From positions 68,266,392-68,330,391 of the forward strand of contig NC_091119.1 in the NCBI RefSeq assembly GCF_040183065.1: a DNA stretch of 64,000 nucleotides. The letters are read 5' to 3'. The notes beneath the pieces were generated by a model that saw nothing but the letters and a program-made list of their open reading frames with translations, was not told the origin of the DNA and did no database searches. Each line of letters begins with the position of its first letter. Position 1 is the first letter of the stretch. Origin of the DNA: Periplaneta americana (taxonomy: Eukaryota; Arthropoda; Insecta; Blattodea; Blattidae). Shown one piece after another: positions 31,791-42,679 of the stretch. The position numbers and the translations under genes were made by a program.

Positions 31791-32059
31791 CATTCTACAT
31801 ATATTAAAAATCTACGTAAACTAGGGTATTCAGCACGGATCATGTCTCTGGATTTAGACAGAGCCTTTTCTTGGACTTTAAGCCTCTGCCTGCCAAAGCA
31901 CTGTACTAGCAGCTCGGGCCACAAGAGCCCTGGACCCGAGCTCGTGGCAAACCTGTGGCAGTTACCACCAGTGGCCGAGCTTGACATGACTGTCGTACCT
32001 CAACTAGCTATACTTTTATTTGCATTACTGATTTTGTTATTCGTACCCTGAAAGTATAA

Positions 32060-33120
32060 AATGGAAGAAGCAGAAACACATTATACAGGTGAGTAAAAAA
32101 TGTGGAACACTGGTCATATCTTTTCAATTTCATTCTTATGAAGAAACTCTTTTTACCAGTAAAAAAGTTATAGGGGATGAAAAAAAGTAATATTTTGAAT
32201 ATGTTTTCAAAATTACGTTTTCATTTACAAATGGTGTATCAAACAGTTTTTTTTAATGGTACCTTGTACAGATACGTGCTACCATTAAAAAAAAAAATCA
32301 GACTCCTTGACACATCCTTTAAGGAAGGCAAAGTTTTTGAAAACATGTTCAAAATAATCTTTTTTTTTTACCTCCTGTAAACATTGTAACAGCGTTAATT
32401 CATATGATTAAAAATATGAAAGCTACAAGCAGGTTCCATAGTTTCTACTTGCCTTACTTTCTACACACCTAAGCTGACAATATAAAAAGTCGCGAGTTAC
32501 AGCTCATAAAAGTAAGTCTAATTACAACAATATCTTTATGCAATGAATTTTCTACGTATAAAAAAAATTTGAGTTCAGTTTTATATAAACTGCAATCTAC
32601 ACTTTTTATACAGATAATTACAATATACTATATTCTAACTGGAGTCCTTTGGTACCTTTACAGAGAGTTTTCAAATAGAATTCAAAAGGCTCAGACAAAA
32701 CTCAGTATCCACTGCTGCCAACATGCGATACTACTGATTTAAAATTTTAGTCACTGTCAACATTGTGTAATCACATGTAAGTTTGAATATTACAGTGATT
32801 GAGGGCAATATCCTGTTGCAACTTTGAATTAATATTAATTAATGTTGCTAATTTACAAGGCACAACGCAATTTGTTTATTGTACAGTATTACAGAAAATT
32901 AAAATGTTATTATAGAACATTTCTTCTGAACCCATGTAATAATATTGTATAATCGGTATGTATTTTTGTTATTGTGTATATTTTGCAAATTGTAATACAA
33001 ATTAGATGTGTCAAATAAGTAAGTTCTGAGATTTACATTTGCATCATTTTTCTCCATTAGAAAATTTTTCAATTTTGAGTTGTCTCAAAGTTTTGACTAA
33101 GCCTTTTGAAACATCATGTA
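32060..33120. other. AT-rich spacer
   Basis: No gene or bounded element recognised; several long A and T homopolymers. Confidence 0.4.
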
Positions 33121-33126
33121 CATTTA

Positions 33127-33712
33127 CCCTTAAGTAGTCACGACTAACTTTGTAACATTAAGAGTCGCGCCGAGTGTTGCTGACACTCCAAATACAATGG
33201 GTTCTTATGGGCCACTTTTTCAGTGAACAATTAAAATATCGCTTTTTATTTATACAACTACTATAAGAAACACTTTAATACCTATCACAATGTTATAATT
33301 AATGTACAGTATGGTAATATTTCAATATTGGTTCACATATAATATTTGAACGTCTATTCACTCCTAATCATAATTTACTTTTTAGCTTCCTTTTCAGACC
33401 ACTTTCTTGATTTTTCTGAGCACACAGTCACTACTTAACATCCACTGTTATTGTTTCACAAGTGTGGTCAGTTTAGTCCTCTCACTATTTACAATTGGAG
33501 CATTGTTGTAACACTTTGTCACTCCACACCACTTAAACCATTACCATCTCGAATATGCGAATTCCGATTTCAAACATGTCTACGGTTATTGTTGCCTTAC
33601 CAATTCTAAGAAAGGTACTGAAAATTTCACAAGTACAGGCTTAATAAATGTAGTTAACAGCTCCATATATTTGACTGATGTGTTGACAACACCCTGCATG
33701 ACTACTTAAGGG
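33127..33712. mobile_element. piggyBac-like MITE
   Basis: The ends CCCTTAAGTAGTCA and TGACTACTTAAGGG are a perfect 14-bp TIR starting with CCC and ending with GGG. The right flank is TTAA (33713-33716) and the left flank TTTA (33123-33126), one substitution from the obligatory TTAA. The interior (586 bp) has no transposase. The TIR differs from the piggyBac at 9652, so it is a second family. Confidence 0.7.
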
Positions 33713-33774
33713 TTAAATTTGAACAGATGAGAGATATGTTTAAAATAAAGAATAAATATGATACAAGCCATTCA

Positions 33775-33938
33775 TTATCTCGTGAAACCTACCTGTGCGT
33801 CAGGAGAAGAAGAAAGTGGTCTGAGAAGCTTCCCTCCCTCACTAGACTTCTGCTTGTAGCTAGAGAGTTCACTTACCCCCACCACAAGGCTCTTACTATA
33901 TGCTACAGTGCATGCAAGCATTTGGTTTCACGAGATAA
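33775..33938. repeat. Small element bounded by a 15-bp inverted repeat
   Basis: TTATCTCGTGAAACC at 33775-33789 is perfectly inverted as GGTTTCACGAGATAA at 33924-33938. The outer TA on each side could be a Tc1/mariner-type target duplication. The overlapping frame at 33727-33945 is not supported as a gene. Confidence 0.6.
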
Positions 33939-33939
33939 C

Positions 33940-35049
33940 AAATGACCTATATCAGCTCTACAAAACATATCTCCAAATATGTACACATTTGTTTTTAATG
34001 TGATATACAAGTTTATAAAAAAGTATAAAAAGTATTATTTTTATACCTTGTATTCAGTTTCAATATTTGTTGTAGCCTACATCATTAATAAATTTAAGTT
34101 TTGCACCACTAACACATTATGCAACCTAAGTCTCATTTTGCCGTCCACTAAATAAATTAGCGAAATCTGTTCGAAATTCTTATGCTAGCATTAAAAAAAA
34201 TTAAACGTGTGTTACTTTGAGAGACTGTTGATAATGCAATTTATTACTGCTACATCTTATACGATTCAAATGAACAATATAGGCTACATCTTCCTAGAGA
34301 AAGAGGAGGAAAAAAAAAAGCTTATGTTTCCAATGTTTTTCTCACATTTTTTATAAGTCTGTAGAAACTTCACGAAAATATAACAATATTATGTTAAGTT
34401 TATTGGAAGGATATGTAGCATATTGTTTTGGACTAAAACACGAGACAGCAATGGAACATATTTTACATTAAACTGACACACATTTTCCGAAATTTTCTTT
34501 CCTTAATAAAACAACCTATTTCCATTTATTTTACATCCATTATTTGAAATGGATTGTAGATGTTGCAATGGAAAAATCCTATAAATTTTATCAGTACAGA
34601 TAGAATTTGTGGTAGACATGAAGTGTTCCAAAAGAATTTTTGGGTATCCCCATTCTCTTGTCATCTTGCTCTTAGTCTGTAGCTTATCATCCATATTACT
34701 GTAAGACCAATTCTTACTGATATTAGAATTTAGATATTCCTACGACTTGGATGGCAAATACTAGTGGAAACTTCTGTATGTGACCCAAACGGAATCAAGC
34801 ATGGCTGTTGGAATGATGGGGCAGGAGAGAGAGAAGAATGTCGGAGATAAATTTTGATCAGCTCTACATAATTTGCCAGTATTTCAAATTAAATCATTAA
34901 TTTGTTTTCACTAAGTTTATTTACACATGCTTTAACATCTGTGGTCAAATCATGTGTTAGGATCTGTGGGTATACCAGTAGGCCATTGTTACTATAGCTG
35001 AGTTTCTTTTTTCTGTTGTGTTGATGTAATTGATTTTTTGGATTTTTAT
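33940..35049. other. AT-rich spacer
   Basis: No recognised gene or bounded repeat. Confidence 0.4.
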
Positions 35050-35228
35050 TAATGTTTATGATATTGGTGAATGAGGTGGTGATAAATTAGGGTATGTAAA
35101 TTTCCAATCCAGCATTTGCCTTTGTGAAACCATGAAAAACCCCAGTCAGATTGGCGAGCGCAGGGGTTTGAACCTGACACCACCCGAATACGAGTCTCAA
35201 ACGCTACTGTCTGAGCCAATTTACTTTG
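35050..35228 (-). mobile_element. tRNA-derived SINE
   Basis: On the minus strand, TGGCTCAGACAG (A box) and GGTTCAAACCC (B box) lie in a tRNA-like head, followed by a GGGGTTTTTCATGGTTTC core and a CCACCTCATTCACC tail end. No target duplication was established. Confidence 0.65.
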
Positions 35229-35372
35229 TTAATTTATATTAATTACATGATTAAGAATAAAAAATGTATTTTACTTTAGAACTAACACAGCAATAGTTTT
35301 TAAATTTATGGGTAAATATCAGCAGTTCATTCTTGTATTGAAAACAAGCAATAAGTAATCACAAGAATAGTA

Positions 35373-35567
35373 CCGTAAAGCGGGGTGACTTTGAACAGTA
35401 ATTTAGCACCCTTCTAAATTAAATGCTGTACCCTATTGCGAAAAAACTGAACTAAGTTATTGACAACTTAAACAGTTTTTTCGCAATTGGCTACAGCATT
35501 TAATTTAGAAAGGAGCTACATTACTGTTCAAAGTCACCTCAGTGTTCAAAGTCACCCCACTTTACGG
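35373..35567. mobile_element. Hairpin MITE, TA target
   Basis: This is an almost complete palindrome. CCGTAAAGCGGGGTGACTTT... at the left is mirrored at the right, with TA on each side (35371-35372, 35568-35569). The arms of about 90 bp enclose a short loop around 35455-35475. The right arm contains a partial duplication of TGTTCAAAGTCACC. It is a Tc1/mariner-type foldback MITE. Confidence 0.85.
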
Positions 35568-35569
35568 TA

Positions 35570-36405
35570 ATACCAAAGATTAATACAAATGGTGAGGGGG
35601 TTGGGCAATGGTGGCATTTCTTTCACCTATCCTGACCCACCAAGACAATGACCATGATGATATGTAAAACAATACTGTATTACTACATTATATCTTTTAT
35701 TCTCTAAATAGACCATATGATTTTTAATTAGGGAGAAAAGAATCACAGTTTGATCAAAATATCTTTGTTACAAACTTCTTTTATTTTTTGAGTGGGAGGC
35801 GAGATATCTGAAAATGGATGTGAAGATATAGCACATGATCACTACATATGTTATATGTAGGTGGCTGTGTTGATACTACAAGATGTCATACATAAAAAAA
35901 TGCGTTTTTCGACTATTCCGTTGCTGTATTTGAAATTTTCCAGTTATCATCCAATAAGAGGTCGTATGTCACAGTACACTACAAAAGATGACACACATAC
36001 ATTGCAATATGCAGTGGTATATGTGAGAGTTCGCTATGGAAATAAAACTGCCTCGTCGGTTTCAGCATAACTACTAAAAAGATTGTGTAATGCATCTTTG
36101 TGCAGTTAATTGCCCTGCTTTCCGTTTAAAATACTGTCAAGTGTGGTTTCATTTTCTTATTTTTTTCATTGTAACAATAGCTTAATAAAATTAAATGGTA
36201 ATTCTTTACAATTGTGCTGCCAAAGGAAGGCAGGTAACAATGATTCCCTAATAAAGACATTACAGAACACAGTGGAAAGAGTGGGGGGGTTTTAGATAGG
36301 AAAGTGACATCTAGTAGAGGAGGTGACTGAAGTAATAAGAAATAGTTCACAGATGGTATTACTCTCTTTCCTCAGCCTGCCCTCCCTCTTTCCCCCCCCC
36401 CCCCA
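35570..36405. other. Unassigned spacer
   Basis: No gene seen. A C14-type homopolymer lies at about 36391-36404. Confidence 0.4.
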
Positions 36406-36437
36406 GGCAGTACATCTTACTTGACAATATGTCAGAG

Positions 36438-36724
36438 GGTAATTCCATGCAAAAAAAAAAAATGTATTTTTGAACCGTGATGTCTCAAAAGTTAAAAATA
36501 TTGTAGTAGGTTATTCTGTATGTTCTAAATATGAATTTCACGCAATATTATATTTATATTCTTCATAGTTTGACAGCAATCAACATTTAAAATATTGGTT
36601 TAGCAAAGAACATGGTTTCATTCATTGAAGTTTTCTTACTATGTGAAAGATAAAAAAAAAAAAAAATGTGATTTCAATGCAATTCGAAAAAGGGGAGCCT
36701 AGTTTATAAAGGCCTTCAAAATGG

Positions 36725-36763
<39 letters not shown>

Positions 36764-38275
36764 TAAATGATTACCCACCTTAAAATAATTAAAAAAATAT
36801 ATAGAACACAAAGTGCAATTCATTTTTACAGACGAAATAAACATGTGTTTAATTCTTTAGGGTATATCGATTCCACTATGAAAATTTTAGAATGTAGACT
36901 TAAATACCATGCTAGTTTTTAATAAAAATAACTCACCAAAACAAAGAAGCTCAGCAGGCAGGCTATCCCGTTGTACAGAATGTCGTCACTGCCACGTGAT
37001 GCTGTTTATGGTTTTGTGTCAGTTTAGAGATGAGCAAAATGCCGAATTCTGACATTTTGTTTACACTCCAGCTTTTGGGTAAATAGGTTAAAACCATATA
37101 TTTTTCGTTCGTTGAGTGCACATTAGAACATTTCTCCTTAAATTGTGCGGTCATTTCTTCGCCATCATTACTTTTATTCCATACATTAAATATTTTGCTA
37201 ATTAATTTCGTTCACGGCACTGGCTTTCCTTGCCGCGTATGATTTGATGCTCAATAACTTACGTTTAGAAACGGAAGACTGTCCAAAGGGCGTTAATAAT
37301 TGACTTAAATCGCTTATTGTGGCCTCCTCTTTAATTTCTGGTGGAACACACTATTCTTCACTAAATTTCAACTCAATATCAGTCACTGGCACACATTCTT
37401 CTTCGCTGTATTTCCTCACATCAATTTGTTCACTACAGCCCGCGGATGCCATTTTTGATAATTTTTCATACAACACGAACTGCATATTGCATCACCTATC
37501 ACTAAATTCGGTATTTTTTTCTCGCGTCCATTCAATAACTTTTCTACTACCTGTCCTTCTCGTATGTCCTTGGAGTCCGAAAGGGTTACAACACCATAAA
37601 TACCAAAAACGACTTTCAGATTTTGGCATTTTCAATCTAATCAAGCACCACCACACTGTTAAAAATTCACAGCTTTAAACAAATGCTTCCAGACGTATAC
37701 TGCCAGCTCCAGCAGCGCAATCAAGGTCAGGGAGAGACACACGGGTTTGTTTGAGATTACTCACCGAGTTACGTCTCACGACCATCACACATAGCAAGCA
37801 ATTTTCAATCGTCAGAACAAAAACTAATAATTTTATTAATTTAATTATTCATAGGTTTTTTGAGATTGTCATAAAACTTGGGAGATGGATTAAGAATAAG
37901 ATTTTCTTCAATATGAATGAAATTCGCATGAATTTAAAATGTTGCATTCTAATATGAAACTATTTCTTTTTTTCAATGAGGCGTTTTATTAGTATCCCTT
38001 AATATTATTCGAATTTGTCTTTAAAGTATTAAAATACGGTTTTTCAAGTTTACAATGGCGTCTCTTTAATTTCGATGGCGCTTCATACGGGGTGTCTACA
38101 ATATTTCAAATTATGGATAACATGTAACTGCCACCCATATGACTATGACTAAAATATTAATGATATAGGTCATAGTTGGCAGATTAATTTATTTTTATAA
38201 CATTATTATACTGAAAGCCCAAAAAAATTCATGACATCACTGGCACATTCTTAAAATTTTCTAAGGAATGACCCC
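36438..38275 (-). mobile_element. Unclassified DNA transposon with 4-bp TSD
   Basis: The element starts GGTAATTCCATGC and ends, in reverse complement, GGGGTCATTCC. AGAG flanks both ends (36434-36437, 38276-38279). The minus strand encodes the N-terminal part of a conserved repeat-type protein (36963-37629). A 4-bp duplication is known for superfamilies such as Sola and Chapaev, but the protein is not one that I can place. An (AT)n run lies at 36727-36758. Confidence 0.6.
36963..37629 (-). pseudogene. Transposon protein N-terminal fragment with CCNPF zinc motif
   Basis: The minus-strand start at 37629 gives MPKSESRFWYLWCCNPFGLQ, then GH and, after a shift, GDAICSSCCMKNYQK. Together these form an N-terminal zinc-finger-like module (CCNP... 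C..C) seen in repeat-encoded arthropod and cnidarian proteins. From 37452 another frame gives MASAGCSEQIDVRKYSEEEC and a stop. The 37154-36963 frame gives EEMTAQFKEKCSNVHSTNEK then LTYLPKSWSVNKM, like relatives with LT.LPKSW. The DDE part is missing. Function inferred only: DNA binding by a transposase. Confidence 0.5.
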
Positions 38276-38493
38276 AGAGGAACAGTCAGTACATCTCACT
38301 TGACAATATGTCAGAGGAAGGACAATTGAATGAATATATAGTCTAATTAGTGCAATACATTATTAGTCAGCGATGTATGCAATTGAGGGGGAACTGGCCA
38401 CCCTACTCCATTATCTCTTGGCTCTCCTCACGAGTGATGCCTTATTGGTATCACGAGATTCAATCTTGTATTCGGACAGTTGACTAAACAACA

Positions 38494-38777
38494 TATTAAC
38501 ATTGTTGTAGACATAAAACTCAGAAGGTTAGAGTGGCTGGGACACGTAGCCAGGATGGAGAACAATCGCACACCCAAAGCTCTACTAGATGCATTGCCAG
38601 TAGGAAGAAGGAAAGTCGGACGACCTAAATTGAGATGGCTGGATGATGTTCAGGCTGACCTAACAAAAGTTGGAATTAGAAGATGGAGAACACGAGCATT
38701 AGACAGGAGTGATTGGTCGGATGTTCTGAGGGAGGCTAAGGCTAAACTACAAGGGCCGTAATGCCGATGATGATGAT
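38494..38777 (+). mobile_element. 5'-truncated LINE, C-terminal end of the RT protein
   Basis: GACTAAACAACA flanks it on both sides (38482-38493, 38778-38789), a clean 12-bp target duplication. The frame reads LRRLEWLGHVARMENNRTPK, then GRRKVGRPKLRWLDDV and WSDVLREAKAKL, the conserved C-terminal tail of RTE-like LINE ORFs. The 3' end is a short (GAT)n. A young-looking 284-bp dead-on-arrival copy, different from the LINE at 27911 but with the related GRR.VGRP.RW motif. Confidence 0.85.
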
Positions 38778-38812
38778 GACTAAACAACAATAAATTCTTA
38801 CCTTGTGGTAAT

Positions 38813-39114
38813 CAGTGAGCTCTATAGTAAACTGGAGACATCATGGCAATGCTCTTTCCTATTTGAAAGCGTGACTGTAGATGCCATGTTGGAGAGGGTA
38901 TTGCTCTCTTTCTAACTAATGTGTTTCAATCAGTCTTTCGTGAGGTTTATGATGCAATAAAAATACTGATATTGTGTATGACAACATTCATTGCAAGAGA
39001 GACAAGGACAACACTATGTTAGAAAGAGATAGCAATACGCTCAGGCATTCAGCACTTCAGCGTCATGCTTTTAAAGCATTGAGTTGTGTCTCCAGTTTAG
39101 TATAGAGCTCACTG
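38813..39114. mobile_element. Foldback MITE with 28-bp TIR
   Basis: CAGTGAGCTCTATAGTAAAC (left) is mirrored at 39087-39114, with GGAGACA continuing the match to about 28 bp and one mismatch. Inner inverted words (TATTGCTCTCTTTCTAAC against GTTAGAAAGAGATAGCAATA) extend the fold. Possible flanking octamers GTGGTAAT/GTGAAGAT match at only 5 of 8 positions. A hAT-like origin is plausible because of the CAGTG end. Confidence 0.75.
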
Positions 39115-39229
39115 GTGAAGATTTGAACCTGCGACAGTACCCCTTGATGTAGACAAATTTCAAAGTATTCAGACATATAAATTTAGAAATTTTCAAACCG
39201 AAAAAAAACTACTGCTGCAAGTGCACTTA

Positions 39230-39996
39230 TGTTTAAAAAATGAGAATTTGAATGAGGAAGACTACCTTGAACATCAGAAGACAAAAATGGAAGCCCAATT
39301 AGGAAAAAAAAAAAAAAGAGTTGATTTCAAACAACAATGATGAAGGAACTGTGTGGTGATATCTTACTTCAAACTGGACAACGAAGATGTTATTTGGTAT
39401 GTTTAACAGAGTAATAATAGGCTAAGGATTTTGCAACTATTACTAGGAAACTGAACAAGAATGAACTGGAAAAGAAGGATAAGCATCCTGAAAGAATTAT
39501 CATCTTGAGCAACAGCTATTATCAGAACAGAAATGAGAAACTGCTCATTACTGTGCTCAAATTGGCAGCTGAAGAAAACATAACAATTGAACAGAAATAT
39601 TTAGAAGTTGGCCACACTCAAATGGAGGTTGACTCCATACACAGCACCATCGAGAGAAAACTATGGAACAATAAGGGAATTTACATTCCTGCAGATTAAG
39701 TCTTGCAAATTATAAAACCTGCAAGGACAAACACATGCTCATACAATGTTATAGACTTCTACCAATGTGAACCCAAGTACTCCATTGTCAGGTCTGGAAT
39801 GAAAATAAGACCCAAGTGTGGCAGATTTAGTTGCCTTAGATATACAGCCCATGAAATTAATTATAAATTAAACTTCTCATCTGCCTCGATTCTTCTAGCA
39901 AATCGCTCAAAACGAAGCAAACAACCTGCTGAAATGGAAAAGCCTTTCTATTTTGGACAATGCCCAATTGAGGAATTTAAGTACAAACACTTGTAG
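39230..39996 (+). pseudogene. Repeat-encoded protein fossil with YQNRN and GHTQMEVDS motifs
   Basis: Read with frame changes, the segment contains a lysine-rich helical part (EHQKTKMEAQLEK), then RIIILSNSYYQNRNEKLL, IEQKYLEVGHTQMEVDS, IHSTIERKLWNNKGIYIPAD and a stop. I recall proteins with SDGC.YQNRN...GHTQME.DSVHS as a multicopy family in insect genomes, probably with an RNase H-type transposase fold, but I cannot name the superfamily. The Asp of SDGC is replaced by Asn here (SNS). The 39703-39996 frame may be the C-terminal continuation. Confidence 0.5.
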
Positions 39997-40080
39997 AAAT
40001 TGAAGGTGCTAAAGGCTGGTCCACAATAAACTAGGAACGGAAATGACAACAAGAACGGAAATATTGTTAAAATAAATGTA

Positions 40081-40703
40081 CCGTATTTGCCCGAGTATAC
40101 ATGTATAGGCTGCACCCAAATTGGAGGCAATACTTTTGGAGAAAAATTAATTTCTAAGAAGCAAGACGAAGTGAAGCATGTGGTATTTGAAAATACGGTA
40201 TGGCAACATTATAAATTCCTCAGCTCACAGTAGCTGCTTAGCAGTACAGCACATAACAAAGAGATGGTGGGTTAGTAATTGTTCCTTGGCTGCATAACAG
40301 TACTAAGCGTAAAAAAGGGGCTGGAGGGTTAGTCACTGCTCCTTGTTCATTACGGTGGGAGTTCAGTGTGTGAAACCATGAGTCTAGTGAGAACAGGCTA
40401 CTCGTCAAAATAAGTTGCAAGTAGTGCGATGTGCACGAAAAAATGGAAACAGCAGCAGGGAGGAAGTCTGATATCGACGAAAAAATGTGTGATGATGGAT
40501 GAAAGCAGAGGATGCACTTGAATTTTTGTGAATACACAGATGTAGACAGCTAAAGTACGTGTTTTTATATATAATAAGATACCTACGTTACTGTATTTTA
40601 TAAGAAATTTGTTCTACTTTAGAATGTCTTGAATAAAACCGCACCCACATCTTTTATTTACATTTTGGGTAAAAAAATGCGGCCTATACACGGACAAATA
40701 CGG
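40081..40703. mobile_element. Tc1/mariner-type element, TIR CCGTATTTGYCCG
   Basis: CCGTATTTGCCCGAGTATA at the left and its near-mirror (TATACACGGACAAATACGG) at the right are flanked by TA (40079-40080, 40704-40705). The inner GGCYGCA words are also inverted. No transposase recognised in 623 bp. Non-autonomous, pogo- or mariner-like. Confidence 0.8.
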
Positions 40704-41139
40704 TATTTAAATGCGAGCATTCACAAATAATAAGCTTGCCGAAGCCTGGGAACAGAAACGTGAAGGTTGGCCAAGTTTTAACTTTGCTATTCTCGTTTTT
40801 GATTACGATCTACTAGATTCTTTCTGTTGCCATCAAAAACATATTTGGTCATCGTATATTTTGTAGCAAGAAGGCCGTGACATAATTTCTTCTTCATTCA
40901 TTGCTTGTAACTAAGCCATAAATTCAGTAGAATCACTTCCAATATGTGCTACATGTATATGTGACCAGACTGCAACTTCAATTGAATTCTTAAATATTCC
41001 GTGTCATAAATTTTGAAGTTGGCTGGCTTGTAATCATGAGAGAAGGCCATTGGACAATGGTCGCGTTCTGCCAGGACAGTGCTAACTTGGCTATTAATTT
41101 TTGGCGAGTTGCGGCAGTTGTAAGGAGCTGAACTATCTG

Positions 41140-42266
41140 CAGGGTCTGGTTTAGGCAGGAGCCTATGGTGCCTCTCCTCAAGGCTTCATGATTCTGGGGG
41201 CCTCAAAATCCCAGAAACATGTCCCCCCCCTCCCCCGTGAACTATGCAAACCAAATAGACAACAACTCTGCCAACTGAAAATCAGAATTGAGGAACTAAG
41301 TAATTATGCAATAAATGCTTATGTTTGAAAACACATAAAAAATCATTTTACTGTTTTATGTTTAGAGTAATAAGTTCAGTCCAGAGTTTAATGTGTTCAA
41401 TTTGTAAAAGTTGGCTACCATGTACAATTGTGCAGTTTATTCAAATTATTGTAATAGTAAGTCTGTTTAAATAATTAATAATGAATTCAGCAGTCAAACT
41501 CAACAACACTATCAGTTCTCATTGCATTGAATGTTAAACCAAGTTCCTAGTGCTTGTATTCCTTGCAGCTTATTTAATTTTTGTTGGTATAGGACAATTA
41601 TCGGTGTGTAGTGGTAGTGTTAAGTTGTTTTTATAGGAATGTCCATAATTAAAAATTGAATTCCCAAGCAAATTTGGGTTCGTAGTCAATAAAAGAAAAT
41701 GGAAAGCTGCTATTGAAATTCAACAGGAAAAACAATACTGATCATTGAGCAAATATATTCGTTGATATGTTATTAACAGTACCTCCTTCACTTACAGAGA
41801 CCTCCAATTTCAAAAAGTTAAGAACGTTTTAACACAGATTAATGAAGATTTTGGCATACAGAAACAACAATCCAACACAGATATTTATTGTGGAGAGCCA
41901 AGGTACTTTTTTGTATAAGCTTAAGCCAGAATTCAGGAAAAAATAGAACATTGCTTTCAAACTCCTGAATTACTGCACTAGAGGAAACAAGGGATAGCCT
42001 AGTACCGGCACTACAACCAATGCAATCAGCTCTGACCCGGTCTTGTGGCCACACGTAATCACTGATACCTCATGGAACCACTTTATTTTTAATGCTTCTC
42101 CTCAAAATAGAGAATTAATAAAAACCTTTGTGAAATAAATACATGATGAAAGGAGATAGATGACAGAATTTAAATGAAATAAGATAGACCTAGTTAACAT
42201 TATATGAAAAGAAGGGCCTCAAAGAAAATTAAACTCTGGGTCTCTGAAATTGTAAATCAGACCCTG
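41140..42266. mobile_element. hAT element, TIR CAGGGTCTGRTTTA
   Basis: A perfect octamer ACTATCTG flanks it (41132-41139, 42267-42274). The left end is CAGGGTCTGGTTTAGG and the right, in reverse complement, CAGGGTCTGATTTACA. GGGCCTC words are repeated near both ends. The 1127-bp interior holds no transposase that I can identify. Confidence 0.85.
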
Positions 42267-42679
42267 ACTATCTGATTCCAAAATGTCCAATGTGTTTAGA
42301 AACAATCACATCCTTGTTCCTTCGCTGAGTGAGCAATGGAAGAGGAGCAAAAAAGAAATTTTCTACAAAAAATGACGACCACTGTTACAGAGAAGCCAAA
42401 GGCTGTCAGTTAGCAAGGCATTCAATGTTTTTACTGCCTTAGTGCTGTTCCTGTTGAACGCAACCAATTACACACAAATGACATCTGAATGTGTAATATC
42501 GACTTTACATGCTGTTCTTGACATACATAACAATATGCATACCAGTTTCCATTCACATCCTCCATTTTGCGTTCCTGTTCTCGTTCTAGGTTTATTGTGA
42601 ACCAGCCTTAATATCTTCTGACTACTGGTTTTTTTTTTAGTAGTTTATTTTATGATGCTTTATCAACATCTTAGATTAT

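Larger units (their letters stand above)
36407..38320. repeat. Two direct copies of a 31-bp word flanking a transposon
   Basis: CAGTACATCT(T/C)ACTTGACA followed by ATATGTCAGAGG occurs at about 36410-36439 and again at 38287-38317. The inserted element at 36438-38275 lies within the end of the first copy, so before insertion these were tandem copies about 40 bp apart. Confidence 0.7.
40013..42608. mobile_element. Harbinger-like element containing two other transposons
   Basis: AGGCTGGTCCACAATAAAC at the left is mirrored at the right (GTTTATTGTGAACCAGCCT, ending 42608). TAA flanks both sides (40010-40012, 42609-42611), a TWA-type duplication. GAACGGAAA-type words recur at both ends (AACGAGAACAGGAACG at the right). 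Its own interior is only about 840 bp and non-coding. Inside are a TA-flanked element (40081-40703) and a hAT element (41140-42266). The Harbinger assignment rests on the TSD only. Confidence 0.7.

Noticed and set aside
31842-32051. 69-codon plus-strand frame ending in a hydrophobic segment like a membrane anchor
   Set aside because: It overlaps a minus-strand zinc-finger-type fossil, and the hydrophobic end is translated AT-rich DNA. No family is recognised.
37319-37678. 119-codon plus-strand frame
   Set aside because: It is antisense to a zinc-motif transposon protein on the minus strand, whose reading explains the sequence better.
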